Below, in pieces: positions 36,185-45,958 of a stretch of 64,000 bases of DNA. Under the pieces are notes generated by a model that made no database searches, was not told the DNA's origin, and saw nothing but the letters and a program-made list of their open reading frames with translations. The stretch is taken from positions 1 through 64,000 of the forward strand of contig JAEDGN010000004.1 of the NCBI GenBank assembly GCA_016297495.1, read 5' to 3'. Positions within the stretch are counted from its first letter, which is position 1; every line of letters begins with the position of its first letter. The position numbers were made by a program, and so were the translations under genes. Source of the DNA: Coprococcus sp. (GTDB lineage: Bacteria; Bacillota; Clostridia; Lachnospirales; Lachnospiraceae).

Positions 36185-37423
36185 CTATTGACCAATATGA
36201 TCCAAAGTAATCTCTTTGGCTTTCTCCAGTTGTGTATCTGTCTCCGCTTCTTTATCCAGCTCCGCTTCCACATCCGGCTCAATACCTATACCGTGAATAT
36301 TACGGCCATTTGGCGTATAATATTTCGCGCTGGTCAATTTGATGGCAGATCCGTCATTCAACGGCAGCACATACTGCACAATTCCCTTTCCAAAGGAAGT
36401 GGTTCCCACAAGAACCGCCCGCTCATAATCCTGCAGACATCCGCTGACAATCTCAGAAGCACTGGCACTGTTCTCATTGATCAGCACCGTTATCGGCACA
36501 TCTATTGTCACATCATCCTTTGTATATTCCTCATCCTTCTTCCCATCTTTATCGATCGTATAGACCAGAAGCTTATCCTTCGGCAGAATACGATCCAGAA
36601 CCGCTGTTGCCGAATTCACCAAACCTCCCGGATTATCACGAAGATCGATGATCAGTCCCTGCATCCCCTGTTCTGTCAGATCATCGACCGCTTCATTGAA
36701 CTGTTCTGACGTAGTCTCCTCAAATTCGTAAATAGACACATAACCGATATTATCTTCCAGCATCCTGTATTCAACCATAGGTACTTCTATAGTCCGCCTT
36801 TCAACCTCAAATGTCATATACTGGTCTTCCGACGGTCGATAAACTTCGATGGTCACGGTTGTCCCTTCTTCTCCCTTGATCCATGTCACCACTTCACTGA
36901 CATCCACTCCCGTAACCTCTTTGCCGGCCACTTTATAAACAATATCATCCTTCCGTATTCCCGCCTCTGCTCCCGGCGAACCTGCAAACGGACGCACCAC
37001 CGTAATAACCCCGGTATCTATATTCTGGCTGACAACAACACCAATACCGGAATATTTTCCTGATGTAGATTCCTTCAGCTGATCATATTCCTCTTTTGTA
37101 TAATAAACAGTATAGGCCTCTCCTAGTGAATCGATATATCCTTTATAAATACCTTCTACCATCTCATCCGTACTGACTTCTTCATCACTGAGATAGTACT
37201 GGTCAACAACCTTTTGAAGTGTATCCAGCTTCTCTTCAATCTCATCATATCGTTCAGAAAGCTTTTCGGAACCGCCATCCTTCACTTCCTGAGAATTTTC
37301 TTTTACATTTGAAGGCACATAAGCCCCTAAAAAGCATCCTGACAATGTCATTACGCCAATAATCAGGACACATAAAGCAACACCTGTTATCAGCCCTTTA
37401 AAGTAACTGTTCTTATTATTCAT
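36185..37423 (-). CDS. C-terminal processing peptidase, S41 family (CtpA/CtpB type)
   Basis: A 412-residue membrane-anchored serine protease. The N-terminal hydrophobic segment (residues 8-30) ends at LSGC, which could be a lipobox or simply an anchor. A PDZ domain (about 125-200) includes YSGIGVVV and GSPGAEAGIRKDDIVYKVAG. The S41 catalytic domain has NENSASASEI with Ser321, then SFGKGIVQ with Lys346 and Gln350, the spacing expected of the Ser-Lys-Gln site. It lies downstream of ftsX, as ctpB does in Bacillus, suggesting a role in envelope or cell-division proteolysis. A hairpin at 37486-37516 separates it from ftsX. Confidence 0.93.
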   Translation of the reverse strand: MNNKNSYFKGLITGVALCVLIIGVMTLSGCFLGAYVPSNVKENSQEVKDGGSEKLSERYDEIEEKLDTLQKVVDQYYLSDEEVSTDEMVEGIYKGYIDSLGEAYTVYYTKEEYDQLKESTSGKYSGIGVVVSQNIDTGVITVVRPFAGSPGAEAGIRKDDIVYKVAGKEVTGVDVSEVVTWIKGEEGTTVTIEVYRPSEDQYMTFEVERRTIEVPMVEYRMLEDNIGYVSIYEFEETTSEQFNEAVDDLTEQGMQGLIIDLRDNPGGLVNSATAVLDRILPKDKLLVYTIDKDGKKDEEYTKDDVTIDVPITVLINENSASASEIVSGCLQDYERAVLVGTTSFGKGIVQYVLPLNDGSAIKLTSAKYYTPNGRNIHGIGIEPDVEAELDKEAETDTQLEKAKEITLDHIGQ

Positions 37424-37485
37424 GCTCTGACTCCTTCCAAATTGATCTCATGCAGGCTTTTATTCTTTCATATCTTAACATAAAG

Positions 37486-37516
37486 AGCTGGCTCAGACAA
37501 TTGTCAAAAGCCAGCT
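37486..37516 (-). terminator. Probable terminator after ftsX
   Basis: Arms AGCTGGCT (37486-37493) and AGCCAGCT (37509-37516), with an inner GACAATTGTC palindrome; only a short T-rich tail follows on the minus strand. Confidence 0.5.
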
Positions 37517-37589
37517 TTCACACTTTTTTCGAAAATATTGTATCTACTCAGCCTATACGAGTTTTGAAAGATTACTCCTGATGAACTCT

Positions 37590-38495
37590 TTATACTCTTA
37601 CATGCTTGATCAGAGTCAGATAACTTCCAATAAAGCCTATCCCCAATCCAATCATCAATGAAACAGGAATCAGAATTCTGAATATCTCGCCTGATGGCAG
37701 GAAAGTCAGAATATTATTCAGGGCACTGAACTCCGTACCAACAAACATAACTACCTTGTCATAAAGCACTTTTAAAATACATACAGGAATGAGCGAACCT
37801 ATCAGACCGATCAGCATTCCCTCAATCAGGAACGGAGCCCTGACAAAGAAATCCGTCGCACCAAGATACTTCATGATCGCAATCTCCTCATGACGCACGG
37901 TAATACCAATGGTCACCGTATTGCTGATCAGAAATACAGCTACTCCTACCAGAATCACAATAATTCCCAGCGATACATAACTGATCAGACGTCCAAAACT
38001 TGCAAAACTTTCGGCGACACTCTTTGATGCATTGACCAATCTGACACCGTCTATGGACCAGATATAATCCACCAGCTCCTGCTGCCTGGATGCGTCATTC
38101 AGATATACTTCCAGACTGGCAGAATCAGCCAGAGGATTGTCTTCATCAAGATTCGTCAGAATATCCTGATCCCCTTCCGGAAAGGCCTTATCCTTATAAT
38201 ATTCCCATGCTTCCTCCGGAGAAGTGTACTTCACTTCATTAACTTCTTCACGCTTCTCCAGTATTGATTTGATGTCCAGAATCTGTTCTTCTCCCACTTC
38301 TTCTTCAAAAAATACTGTTACACCAACCGTTGTCTCCACTTCCGAGAAAATATACTGGAAGTTCATAACGATACAATAAAAAACACCGAAGATAAACAAA
38401 CAGGCTGTAATCGTACCAATGGATGCCAGCGAAAACAGACGGTTTCTGAATACATTTTTTATGCCCTGCTTGATGCCATAAACAAAACTACTCAT
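37590..38495 (-). CDS. ftsX: Cell-division ABC transporter-like permease FtsX
   Basis: A 301-residue membrane protein with an N-terminal helix (LFSLASIGTITACLFIFGVF), a large extracellular loop and three C-terminal helices. It is the FtsX topology used to switch on murein hydrolases from inside the cell with FtsE. The start is ATG 38495, which overlaps the ftsE end by eight bases; an upstream in-frame ATG lies inside ftsE and has no ribosome site. An M23 hydrolase with the expected coiled coil is encoded at 44475-45752 and is a candidate partner. Confidence 0.95.
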   Translation of the reverse strand: MSSFVYGIKQGIKNVFRNRLFSLASIGTITACLFIFGVFYCIVMNFQYIFSEVETTVGVTVFFEEEVGEEQILDIKSILEKREEVNEVKYTSPEEAWEYYKDKAFPEGDQDILTNLDEDNPLADSASLEVYLNDASRQQELVDYIWSIDGVRLVNASKSVAESFASFGRLISYVSLGIIVILVGVAVFLISNTVTIGITVRHEEIAIMKYLGATDFFVRAPFLIEGMLIGLIGSLIPVCILKVLYDKVVMFVGTEFSALNNILTFLPSGEIFRILIPVSLMIGLGIGFIGSYLTLIKHVRV

Positions 38496-39171
38496 AGATA
38501 TACCCGCCTTTTCTCTCGTCGCTGATGATAACACCCTCACTCATGGTGATGACACGTTTCTGCATCTGCTCAACGATTTCTTTATTATGAGTAACAACAA
38601 CAACTGTTGTTCCCCGCATATTGATGGCCTCCAGAAGCTTCATGATCTCCCATGAATTCTTCGGGTCAAGATTACCCGTTGGCTCATCAGCCAGAAGAAG
38701 CGGCGGATTATTGACCAGCGCACGGGCAAGTGCTACTCTCTGCTGCTCACCGCCAGAAAGCTCATTCGGATAAAACTTTGCCTTATCCGGCAGTCCTACC
38801 AGATTCAGCATCGTCATAACATTCTTCCTGATCAGCCGGTTCGGCGCACCTACAACCTGCTGTGCAAAGGCAATATTCTCGTAAACATTCCTGTCCTTCA
38901 AAAGCCGGAAATCCTGAAATACAACGCCGATGCCGCGGCGCAGCTTTGGTACCCTGCTCCGGCGCAGACGGCCAAGATTCTTGTTATTAATATAAATAGT
39001 ACCGGATGTCGGTTCCAGTTCTTTTAAAAGTAATTTGAATAATGTTGTTTTGCCCGAACCACTCTGGCCCACCACAAATACAAATTCGCCTTTTTTAATC
39101 CTGAGACTGATTCCCTTCAGTGCTTTCACATCTCCCGGATAGGTTTTACTTACCTGATCTAAGGCAATCAA
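38488..39171 (-). CDS. ftsE: Cell-division ATP-binding protein FtsE
   Basis: A 227-residue ABC ATPase. It shows Walker A GQSGSGKT (residues 35-42), signature [19 protein letters not shown], Walker [14 protein letters not shown] and the switch His in [10 protein letters not shown]. The start is TTG 39171, six bases after AGGAGGGG; the TTG 18 bases earlier is too close to be used. It partners FtsX, and the two genes overlap. The gene begins 29 bases after the CdaR-like regulator, so all three may share a transcript. Confidence 0.95.
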   Translation of the reverse strand: MIALDQVSKTYPGDVKALKGISLRIKKGEFVFVVGQSGSGKTTLFKLLLKELEPTSGTIYINNKNLGRLRRSRVPKLRRGIGVVFQDFRLLKDRNVYENIAFAQQVVGAPNRLIRKNVMTMLNLVGLPDKAKFYPNELSGGEQQRVALARALVNNPPLLLADEPTGNLDPKNSWEIMKLLEAINMRGTTVVVVTHNKEIVEQMQKRVITMSEGVIISDERKGGYIYE

Positions 39172-39200
39172 TGATTTCCCCTCCTTCAAAAAGGAAGCTT

Positions 39201-40289
39201 TTAATAATCAAAAGTTTCCATATAATTCATGTATTTGACAACCATCAGTGCAATCTTAAACGTGATGGCATCCTCAAAAACACGCAGGTCCAGTCCTGTG
39301 CTTTTCTGAAGCTTGTCAAGACGATATACCAGCGTATTCCTGTGAATATACAACTGCCTGGATGTCTCTGAAACATTCAGACTGTTCTCAAAAAACTTAT
39401 TGATGGTCATAAGTGTTTCCTCATCAAAATCCTCCGGAGACTTGTTGTCAAAAATCTCTTTGATAAACATCTTGCACAGAGGAATCGGGAGCTGATAAAT
39501 CAGACGGCCAATACCAAGATTGCTGTAGGCTACCACATTCCGCTCATTATAGAATATCTTGCCAACATCCAGGGCCATTCTTGCCTCCTTGTAGGATCTT
39601 GACACATCTTTAATTTCCTGAACGATAGTACCCAGAGCAATTCTTGCCTTTGGAAGATTCTCACCGCACAGCATCTCGTAAATGACCTTGGATGCTTTGC
39701 AGAGATCATCATAATTCTCATTCTCTTTGACCTCTCTGACGATAATGATATTTTTCTCATCCACCGCCGTAATAAAATCCTTCGGTCGTCCCGTATAAAT
39801 AGAACGTACAACCTCAAGGCCATTCATATCTCTGTCGTTATTCATCTCCACCAGCATGACAATACGGCGTACATCCGTATCAATATGCAGCTTCTTGGAA
39901 CGGTTATAGATATCAACCAGAAGCAGATTGTCCAGCAGCAGGTTTTTGATAAAATTATCCTTGTCAAAGCGTTCCTTGTAAGCAACCAGAAGATTCTGTA
40001 TCTGGAAAGAGGCCACCTTGCCGATCATATAGACATCATCACTGTCACCTCTTGCAAGAATAACAAATTCCAGCTGGTGCTCATCAAACACCTTAAAAAA
40101 CTGAACCCCCTGCAGGACCTGACTGTCCGCCGGCGAATTCACAAATTCCAGTACAAAAGCCTCATAATCTTCGGCATTGGAAAATGTAGAAGCCAGAACC
40201 TTCCCTTCAATATCCATAACACATAAATCTATTCTTGTAATTGCCTTCAAGCCCTCAATTGTATTCTGCAGAATCTGATTTGAAATCAT
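39201..40289 (-). CDS. CdaR/PucR-type helix-turn-helix regulator
   Basis: A 362-residue protein with an N-terminal sensor-like region (LKAITRIDLCVMDIEGKVLA) and a PucR C-terminal helix-turn-helix: SLNVSETSRQLYIHRNTLVY then RLDKLQKSTGLDLRVF. The middle has the GGDEF-like CdaR fold pattern IALGTIVQEIKDVSRSYKEA. CdaR relatives sense sugar diacids, but this gene stands directly upstream of ftsE, so its targets are unclear. The start is ATG 40289, eight bases after AAGGAG. Confidence 0.85.
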   Translation of the reverse strand: MISNQILQNTIEGLKAITRIDLCVMDIEGKVLASTFSNAEDYEAFVLEFVNSPADSQVLQGVQFFKVFDEHQLEFVILARGDSDDVYMIGKVASFQIQNLLVAYKERFDKDNFIKNLLLDNLLLVDIYNRSKKLHIDTDVRRIVMLVEMNNDRDMNGLEVVRSIYTGRPKDFITAVDEKNIIIVREVKENENYDDLCKASKVIYEMLCGENLPKARIALGTIVQEIKDVSRSYKEARMALDVGKIFYNERNVVAYSNLGIGRLIYQLPIPLCKMFIKEIFDNKSPEDFDEETLMTINKFFENSLNVSETSRQLYIHRNTLVYRLDKLQKSTGLDLRVFEDAITFKIALMVVKYMNYMETFDY

Positions 40290-40636
40290 ACGCAATTCTC
40301 CTTACTCTTAACAAATTATTGTTACATATCTATATTCTAAAGCAAAACAGACAAAAAATAAAGTATTTTTTATATAAATCTTATATATTTCTATTAGAAT
40401 CTGTTTTGATTTTATATCTGATGCCCAATAATTTTGCAATTCAAAAAATCGAGTAATGAAAATGCCCAATTTTGCCACCAATTTTTGTTTATAATCACAA
40501 TCACATTTTCAAAGAACAGTTCCTGTACACTATACCAAAAATATCGAAATATTGCAATATTATTTCACAAATATTACATAAATATTTATCCATTAAAAAT
40601 GTCACCTGGCATACAACCAGATGACATTTTTAATTC
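40290..40636. other. A/T-rich intergenic region before the CdaR-like gene
   Basis: 347 bases with no supported gene. It contains the copA terminator at its right end and probably the CdaR-like promoter at its left (a minus-strand TAGAAT about 50-60 bases before the start, -35 unclear). Nothing else stands out. Confidence 0.5.
40595..40631 (-). terminator. Terminator of copA
   Basis: Arms 40595-40609 and 40617-40631 (AAAAATGTCA...TGACATTTTT, one C-A mismatch) with a terminal T run on the minus strand, just after the copA stop. Confidence 0.82.
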
Positions 40637-40846
40637 TTACTCAATAGAAATTACCTTATACTCTTTATCCTCCACCGCTTTCTTCAATACATCATCCGCA
40701 GCTGCTGCTGATAATGTAACAACTGCTGTTCCCTTTTCATGACTGACCTCTGCAGATGCCACTTCCGGCAGTGCTTCCAATGCCTTCTTAACAGCTGCCT
40801 CACAGTGTCCGCACATCATACCTTCAATTTTCATGATCTTTTTCAT
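40637..40846 (-). CDS. Possible free CopZ copper chaperone from an internal start in copA
   Basis: The last 69 codons of copA read [20 protein letters not shown] onward, the usual size and start of CopZ. The bases before this ATG are GGGAAGGAG followed by nine bases, a full Shine-Dalgarno at normal distance lying inside the linker codons (KSGKEIQT). The copA frame runs through without a stop, so the domain is made as part of CopA, but separate translation is also likely. This entry is an inference from sequence, not a second locus. Confidence 0.5.
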   Translation of the reverse strand: MKKIMKIEGMMCGHCEAAVKKALEALPEVASAEVSHEKGTAVVTLSAAAADDVLKKAVEDKEYKVISIE

Positions 40847-43159
40847 TGTCTGAATCTCCTTCCCGGATTTGGTTTTTATTTTTTTATCTTTTCCAGCGTC
40901 ATGCATGTTGAATAAATTCAGCCGCAGCGCGTTGGTAACGACACAAAAACTTGATAAACTCATGGCTGCAGCACCAAACATTGGATTCAGCTTCCATCCA
41001 AATACAGGTATCCATACACCCGCAGCCAGCGGAATACCAATCATATTATAGAAAAATGCCCAGAACAGGTTCTCATGGATATTTTTAAGTGTCGCACGGC
41101 TAAGACGAATGGCCGCCGGAACATCACAGAGTCTGTTCTTCATCAGCACCACATCTGCAGCATCGATCGCCACATCCGTACCGGCACCAATGGCAATCCC
41201 CATATCTGCCCTTGTAAGAGCCGGTGCATCATTGATCCCGTCACCGACCATGGCAACCCTGCCCTGCTGCTTCAGGGACCGGATAACCTTCTCCTTACCA
41301 TCCGGCAAAACGCCCGCAATAACCTCATCTACACCCGCCTGACTGCCGATAGCTTTTGCAGTCCGTTCATTATCACCTGTCAGCATAACGACACGGATAC
41401 CCATATTCTGCATTTCCTTTACAGCCTGACGACTGTCTTCCTTCATGGTATCAGCCACAGCGATCATGCCGATTAGCCAATCATCTCTGCTGAAAAACAA
41501 AGGTGTCTTTCCCTGTCCCGCCAGCTGTTCAGAGAGAAGCCTCATATGATCCGGAACCTCTGCCTGACCGCTGATAAACTGATAATTGCCGCCGGCCAGC
41601 CTACGTCCCTTCCAGACAGCTGTAAGACCATTGCCCGGCAAAGCCTCAAAATCTGATACATCCTCTGCCGTCAGTCCATCCTCCTCCGCTCTTCTTAAAA
41701 TTGCACGCGCAAGCGGATGTTCACTTCTCTTTTCAAGATAATAGGCCATTCTCAGCAGTTCACCTTCTTCAGTTTCTCCCGCCGGCAGAATATCCGTCAC
41801 CTCAGGTTCACCATTGGTGATCGTTCCTGTCTTGTCGAGAGCAACAATCTGCACCTTGCCTGTTTCTTCCAGGGAAACCGCTGTCTTAAAAAGAATACCA
41901 TTTTTCGCACCCATACCGTTACCGACCATAATAGCAACCGGTGTTGCCAGGCCAAGAGCGCACGGACAGCTGATCACCAGCACGGAGATTCCCCTGGCCA
42001 GGGCAAATCCCACACTTTCACCGGCAATCAGCCATACGATCATCGTCATAACTGCAATCATCATAACCGCCGGCACAAAAATACCTGAAATCCGATCTGC
42101 CACTTTTGCAACAGGCGCCTTTGTGGCGGCCGCATCGCTGACCATCTGTATAATCTGTGAAAGTGTTGTATCCTCCCCTACACGGGTTGCTTCACATTTA
42201 ATAAAACCGGATTGATTCAGGGTGGCCGCTGAGACAGGATCTCCCACATTCTTATCCACAGGAATACTTTCCCCTGTCAATGCCGCTTCATTGACAGCAC
42301 TGCTCCCCTCAAGGACAATACCATCAACAGGGATATTCTCACCCGGTCTGACAACAAATAGATCTCCTTTTCTCGCCTGATCAATGGGTATGACCGTCTC
42401 ATGTCCTTCCCGGAGTACCGTAATCGTCTTAGGAGCCAGCTTCATCAGTCCTTTCAGCGCATCTGTCGTCTTTCCCTTGGAACGCGCCTCCAGCATTTTA
42501 CCCACAGTGATCAATGTCAATATCATTGCAGCCGATTCAAAATAAAACTCATGCATATACTGCATGACTGCTTCCATGTTTCCCTTTACCTGAGCATCTG
42601 TCATGGCAAATAACGCATAAGTGCTGTAAACAAAGGACATACCTGAACCGAGAGCCACCAAAGTATCCATATTGGGAGCGCGATGTATCAGACTCATAAA
42701 ACCGCTGACAAAGAACTTCTGGTTAATAACCATGATAACTCCTGTCAGAAGCAGCTGCACCAGTCCCATTGCTACATGATTGTCCTCAAAAAATGCCGGC
42801 AATGGCCATCCCCACATCATATGTCCCATGGAAAAATACATAAGAACAATAAGGAAACCCAGGGATGCCAGCAAACGCCGCTTCAAAACCGGTGTCTCAT
42901 AATCCTCAAGCATTGCTTCCTGCGCAGCCTTCCCCGCAGAAGATAAATGTTCTCCTGCCGTTTCCTTCAGAGAAGCCCCATATCCGGCCGCCTGTACAGC
43001 CTCTATAATCTCCCGGGATGATGCTGTTCCTTCGACTCCCATAGAATTCGTCAGAAGACTTACTGAACAGGCCGTCACACCCTCAACCTTCGATACGGCC
43101 TTCTCCACCCGCGCACTGCAGGCCGCACAGCTCATGCCCGTCACAATAAACTGTTTCAT
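40637..43159 (-). CDS. copA: Copper-exporting P1B-ATPase fused to a C-terminal CopZ-like domain
   Basis: An 840-residue Cu+ pump. The N-terminal heavy-metal domain is [16 protein letters not shown] (C11, C14), followed by eight membrane helices with the CPC site C398-P399-C400. The phosphorylation loop is [10 protein letters not shown] (D442), followed by SEHPLA and the hinge [20 protein letters not shown]. Residues 772-840 form a second heavy-metal domain ([16 protein letters not shown]) that looks exactly like a free CopZ chaperone. It begins with its own Met and is preceded in the DNA by a ribosome site. The start is ATG 43159 after GGAGGATGGCAA. It diverges from csoR. Confidence 0.95.
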   Translation of the reverse strand: MKQFIVTGMSCAACSARVEKAVSKVEGVTACSVSLLTNSMGVEGTASSREIIEAVQAAGYGASLKETAGEHLSSAGKAAQEAMLEDYETPVLKRRLLASLGFLIVLMYFSMGHMMWGWPLPAFFEDNHVAMGLVQLLLTGVIMVINQKFFVSGFMSLIHRAPNMDTLVALGSGMSFVYSTYALFAMTDAQVKGNMEAVMQYMHEFYFESAAMILTLITVGKMLEARSKGKTTDALKGLMKLAPKTITVLREGHETVIPIDQARKGDLFVVRPGENIPVDGIVLEGSSAVNEAALTGESIPVDKNVGDPVSAATLNQSGFIKCEATRVGEDTTLSQIIQMVSDAAATKAPVAKVADRISGIFVPAVMMIAVMTMIVWLIAGESVGFALARGISVLVISCPCALGLATPVAIMVGNGMGAKNGILFKTAVSLEETGKVQIVALDKTGTITNGEPEVTDILPAGETEEGELLRMAYYLEKRSEHPLARAILRRAEEDGLTAEDVSDFEALPGNGLTAVWKGRRLAGGNYQFISGQAEVPDHMRLLSEQLAGQGKTPLFFSRDDWLIGMIAVADTMKEDSRQAVKEMQNMGIRVVMLTGDNERTAKAIGSQAGVDEVIAGVLPDGKEKVIRSLKQQGRVAMVGDGINDAPALTRADMGIAIGAGTDVAIDAADVVLMKNRLCDVPAAIRLSRATLKNIHENLFWAFFYNMIGIPLAAGVWIPVFGWKLNPMFGAAAMSLSSFCVVTNALRLNLFNMHDAGKDKKIKTKSGKEIQTMKKIMKIEGMMCGHCEAAVKKALEALPEVASAEVSHEKGTAVVTLSAAAADDVLKKAVEDKEYKVISIE

Positions 43160-43234
43160 TTGCCATCCTCCATTCTTCATCTATTATGATATAGCTTATC
43201 CGTAAATTTCAAGACAATACAATCATGGTATAAT

Positions 43235-43288
43235 ACCCCTCCCCCCAGGGGTCATATTCATTCTATATCTCCTATCACATAATGTCAA
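43235..43288 (-). promoter_or_regulatory. copA promoter with CsoR-type operator
   Basis: Minus-strand TTGACA (43283-43288), 17 bp, TAGAAT (43260-43265), then the perfect palindrome ACCCCTCCCCCCAGGGGT arms at 43235-43240 and 43247-43252. G/C-rich palindromes of this kind are the binding sites of CsoR repressors, and this one covers the start region. Confidence 0.85.
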
Positions 43289-43340
43289 GTCTATTAATAG
43301 GAAACTGTCTGTATTGTGCTGAGAAAGACATAGAGGCCAC

Positions 43341-43392
43341 TTGACTTTAATCAAAAAGATGCTAGAATGAAAACAACACCCCCCGCGGGTGT
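43341..43392 (+). promoter_or_regulatory. csoR promoter with CsoR-type operator
   Basis: TTGACT (43341-43346), 16 bp, TAGAAT (43363-43368), then ACACCC-N5-GGGTGT at 43376-43392. This mirrors the copA side and predicts autorepression. Confidence 0.82.
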
Positions 43393-43412
43393 CAGCCGAA
43401 AGGAGGGCGCTT

Positions 43413-43673
43413 ATGAAAGCTGATAAACAGAATATTAAACGATTACTGAATACGGCCAGAGGACAGATCGATGGCCTGAATAAGATGATCGATGAGGATA
43501 AATACTGTATTGATATTTCCAATCAGATCATGGCTACGATAGCCATTTTGAAAAAAGTGAATACAGAAATTCTGGATGCCCATTTAAAATGCTGTGTACT
43601 GCATGCTGATGAAGAGGAACGGGAGACCAGGATCAATGAAATATCCGAAGTTCTGAAAAAAGCCTTAAAATAG
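43413..43673 (+). CDS. csoR: CsoR-family copper-sensing repressor
   Basis: An 86-residue all-helical repressor (DUF156). It has RLLNTARGQIDGLNKMI at the N-terminal helix and the Cu(I) ligands C32, H57 and C61. The spacings (25 and 4) equal those of known CsoR (Cys-His-Cys). Another Cys, C60, is adjacent. The start is ATG 43413 behind AAAGGAGG; an in-frame codon eight positions earlier overlaps the operator. It diverges from copA and is followed eight bases later by an SDR gene. Confidence 0.93.
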   Translation: MKADKQNIKRLLNTARGQIDGLNKMIDEDKYCIDISNQIMATIAILKKVNTEILDAHLKCCVLHADEEERETRINEISEVLKKALK

Positions 43674-43680
43674 GAGTCCT

Positions 43681-44418
43681 ATGATGAGTAGAAAAACAGT
43701 TTTTATTACAGGTGCCTCAAGGGGCATCGGCCGTGCAATCGCTCTTCGTTTTGCTGCTGCAGGCTATGATCTTTCCATCTGCTGTCTGAACAACAAAGCC
43801 ATGCTGGACACATTAAGATCAGAAGTATGCAGTCACTATGGTGTAGACTGCCTGACCTTCACAGGTGATACCGGAGATTATCATGTCATGAAAAATATAA
43901 TAGATCAGACACTTGCCAGATACAATAAAATTGATGTACTGATCAACAACTCGGGCATCTCCTATATTGGGCTTCTGACGGATATGAGTCCGGAGGACTG
44001 GCAGCATATCGTCAATACCAACCTGACATCTGTTTTCAACTGCTGCCGTCTGGCTGTTCCCCAGATGGTTCAGCGCCAGGAAGGCAAAATCATCAATATC
44101 TCATCTGTATGGGGCTGCTGCGGTGCCTCCTGTGAAGTTGCTTATTCTGCCACTAAGGGCGGCATGAATGCCTTTACTCAGGCCCTGGCCAGAGAACTGG
44201 CACCCAGCAATATACAGGTCAATGCCATTGCCTGCGGTGCCATTGACACGGAAATGAACCATTTTCTCTCCGATGACGACCGTCAGTCCCTTACAGAAGA
44301 AATTCCTGCAGGACGTTTCGGGCTTCCTGATGAAGTGGCAGAGCTTGCCCTGGATCTGGCAGAAAAGCATTCTTATATGAATGGACAAATCATCCGGATG
44401 GACGGTGGCTGGACTTAA
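43681..44418 (+). CDS. Short-chain dehydrogenase/reductase (FabG-like)
   Basis: A 245-residue Rossmann-fold oxidoreductase. It has the cofactor loop GASRGIGRAIA, the NNSG motif and the catalytic Ser-Tyr-Lys in NISSVWG and YSATKGG. The C-terminal motif is GQIIRMDGGWT. It resembles 3-oxoacyl-ACP reductases, but its place behind csoR rather than in a fatty-acid cluster leaves the substrate open. AGGAG overlaps the csoR end, so it is probably co-transcribed with csoR under copper control. Confidence 0.88.
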   Translation: MMSRKTVFITGASRGIGRAIALRFAAAGYDLSICCLNNKAMLDTLRSEVCSHYGVDCLTFTGDTGDYHVMKNIIDQTLARYNKIDVLINNSGISYIGLLTDMSPEDWQHIVNTNLTSVFNCCRLAVPQMVQRQEGKIINISSVWGCCGASCEVAYSATKGGMNAFTQALARELAPSNIQVNAIACGAIDTEMNHFLSDDDRQSLTEEIPAGRFGLPDEVAELALDLAEKHSYMNGQIIRMDGGWT

Positions 44419-44420
44419 AA

Positions 44421-44456
44421 AACGCTGTAAAATATCTTCTGATATTTTACAGCGTT
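44421..44456. terminator. Bidirectional terminator, SDR gene and M23 hydrolase gene
   Basis: Perfect 16-bp stem AACGCTGTAAAATATC (44421-44436) / 44441-44456 with a TTCT loop and flanking A and T runs. Confidence 0.92.
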
Positions 44457-44474
44457 TTTATATAATTCATTTAA

Positions 44475-45752
44475 TTACGGGCTGACATAGTACAGCGGAT
44501 TAACATAAGATCCGTTTTCCATGACGCCGAAATGCAGATGGGCACCTGTGGAAATACCTGTGGAACCAACAGCGGCGATTGTAGATCCCTGAGATACATA
44601 ATCACCTGCGCTGACATACAATGCACTGCAGTGCTCATATACTGTAGAAAGCCCGTTGCCATGGCTGATAACTACGTAATTGCCCATAGCACTGCTGTAA
44701 GAAGCAGTTGTAACCGTTCCGCTGGCTGCTGCCCATATTGCCGATCCCTGAGAAGCAGCAATATCGATACCCTGATGGTAGGTTGATGCTCCGGCTGTCG
44801 GCGAATTCCTGTAACCAAAATAAGAAGTAATATATGTACTGCCGACTGGCCAGATCAATCCTGTGCTGGAAGATGGATATGATGGACTCTCCTCTTCATA
44901 ATAACCACCGTTCCCGGAAGATGAAGAATTGCCGGACTGGTTCTTCTGAGCTTCCTCTTCTGCCCTTCTTCTGGCTTCTTCCTCAGCCCTTCTGCGGGCT
45001 GCTTCCTCAGCTGCCTTGCGTTCCTGCTCAATAATCTCAGCAAGCAGGGCATTCTCAGCATCTATCTCCTCCTGAGTTGTAACAATATCAGAGTTGACAG
45101 AATCAATATCTGCGCCGATGGCGATCAGTTCTTCCTCTTTATCAGCGACGACCTTCTCAAGTGATGCCTTCTCTAACTCATACTCTTCCTTCTGAGCTTC
45201 CTGCAGTTCCTTCTGTTCTTCCAGTTCAGCCTCATATGCCGCGATCTGATCCCGGATCTGCTGAAGATTCGTCAGAAGATTGTGATCATATTCATTAATC
45301 TTGGAAATATATTCCTGATCATTGAGCAGAGACTTCAGATCTCCCGAACCAAGCAGCATCTGAACATAACTAACATTGCCGGCCTCATACATAGCCTTAA
45401 TACGGGCCTTGAGCGCTTTATACTGCTGCTGTTCATCTTCCTTCGCCTGCTCCAGATTCTCCTGAGTCAGCGCGATCTCAGCCTCTGTCTCCTCAATCTG
45501 AGCAGAAATCTCCTGAACCTTGCCCAGATAAACCTTAATCTTCTCATCCAGATCCTTAATATAACTCTCTGTGTCTGTTTTATTCTTCTTCAATGATGCC
45601 AGCTGCGACTCAAGTTCACTCTGCTGGTTCTTCAGATCTTCAATCTGGCTCTGCACTTCTTCCTTCGTTGCAGCCATTGCAGGAACCGCAAGAGAAAAGC
45701 TGATCGCAGCTACCAGAACATACCTCGTCAATCTCTTTAAACCGTGTTTCAT
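44475..45752 (-). CDS. Secreted murein hydrolase: coiled coil plus M23 peptidase domain
   Basis: A 425-residue exported protein with signal peptide (VLVAAISFSLAVPAMAA). A long coiled coil of about 230 residues is rich in Glu, Gln and Lys, and is followed by an Arg/Glu/Ala repeat and a Ser/Gly linker. The C-terminal LytM/M23 domain (about 110 residues) has zinc-site motifs YHQGIDIAA and HLHFG. This is the EnvC-like design that FtsEX activates at the division site in other bacteria. The start is ATG 45752 behind GGAAGGAG. It is separated from ftsEX by the copper genes here. Confidence 0.92.
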   Translation of the reverse strand: MKHGLKRLTRYVLVAAISFSLAVPAMAATKEEVQSQIEDLKNQQSELESQLASLKKNKTDTESYIKDLDEKIKVYLGKVQEISAQIEETEAEIALTQENLEQAKEDEQQQYKALKARIKAMYEAGNVSYVQMLLGSGDLKSLLNDQEYISKINEYDHNLLTNLQQIRDQIAAYEAELEEQKELQEAQKEEYELEKASLEKVVADKEEELIAIGADIDSVNSDIVTTQEEIDAENALLAEIIEQERKAAEEAARRRAEEEARRRAEEEAQKNQSGNSSSSGNGGYYEEESPSYPSSSTGLIWPVGSTYITSYFGYRNSPTAGASTYHQGIDIAASQGSAIWAAASGTVTTASYSSAMGNYVVISHGNGLSTVYEHCSALYVSAGDYVSQGSTIAAVGSTGISTGAHLHFGVMENGSYVNPLYYVSP

Positions 45753-45958
45753 GAATATCTCCTTCCGTAAAACGCTGTTTCTTTCATACAAATAGGGCTC
45801 GTCCGCACCCGTCTTACATTGCGCCCTCAAACCCTTCTGGCAGTATTATACCAGTTTTGTATCATTATTTCAAGTCTATTTCCAATTTATTTCATATTTA
45901 TTACAGGAAATATCTGGATAACATTTTACAAGTCTTCAGACATTCATTGGCAATCGTC

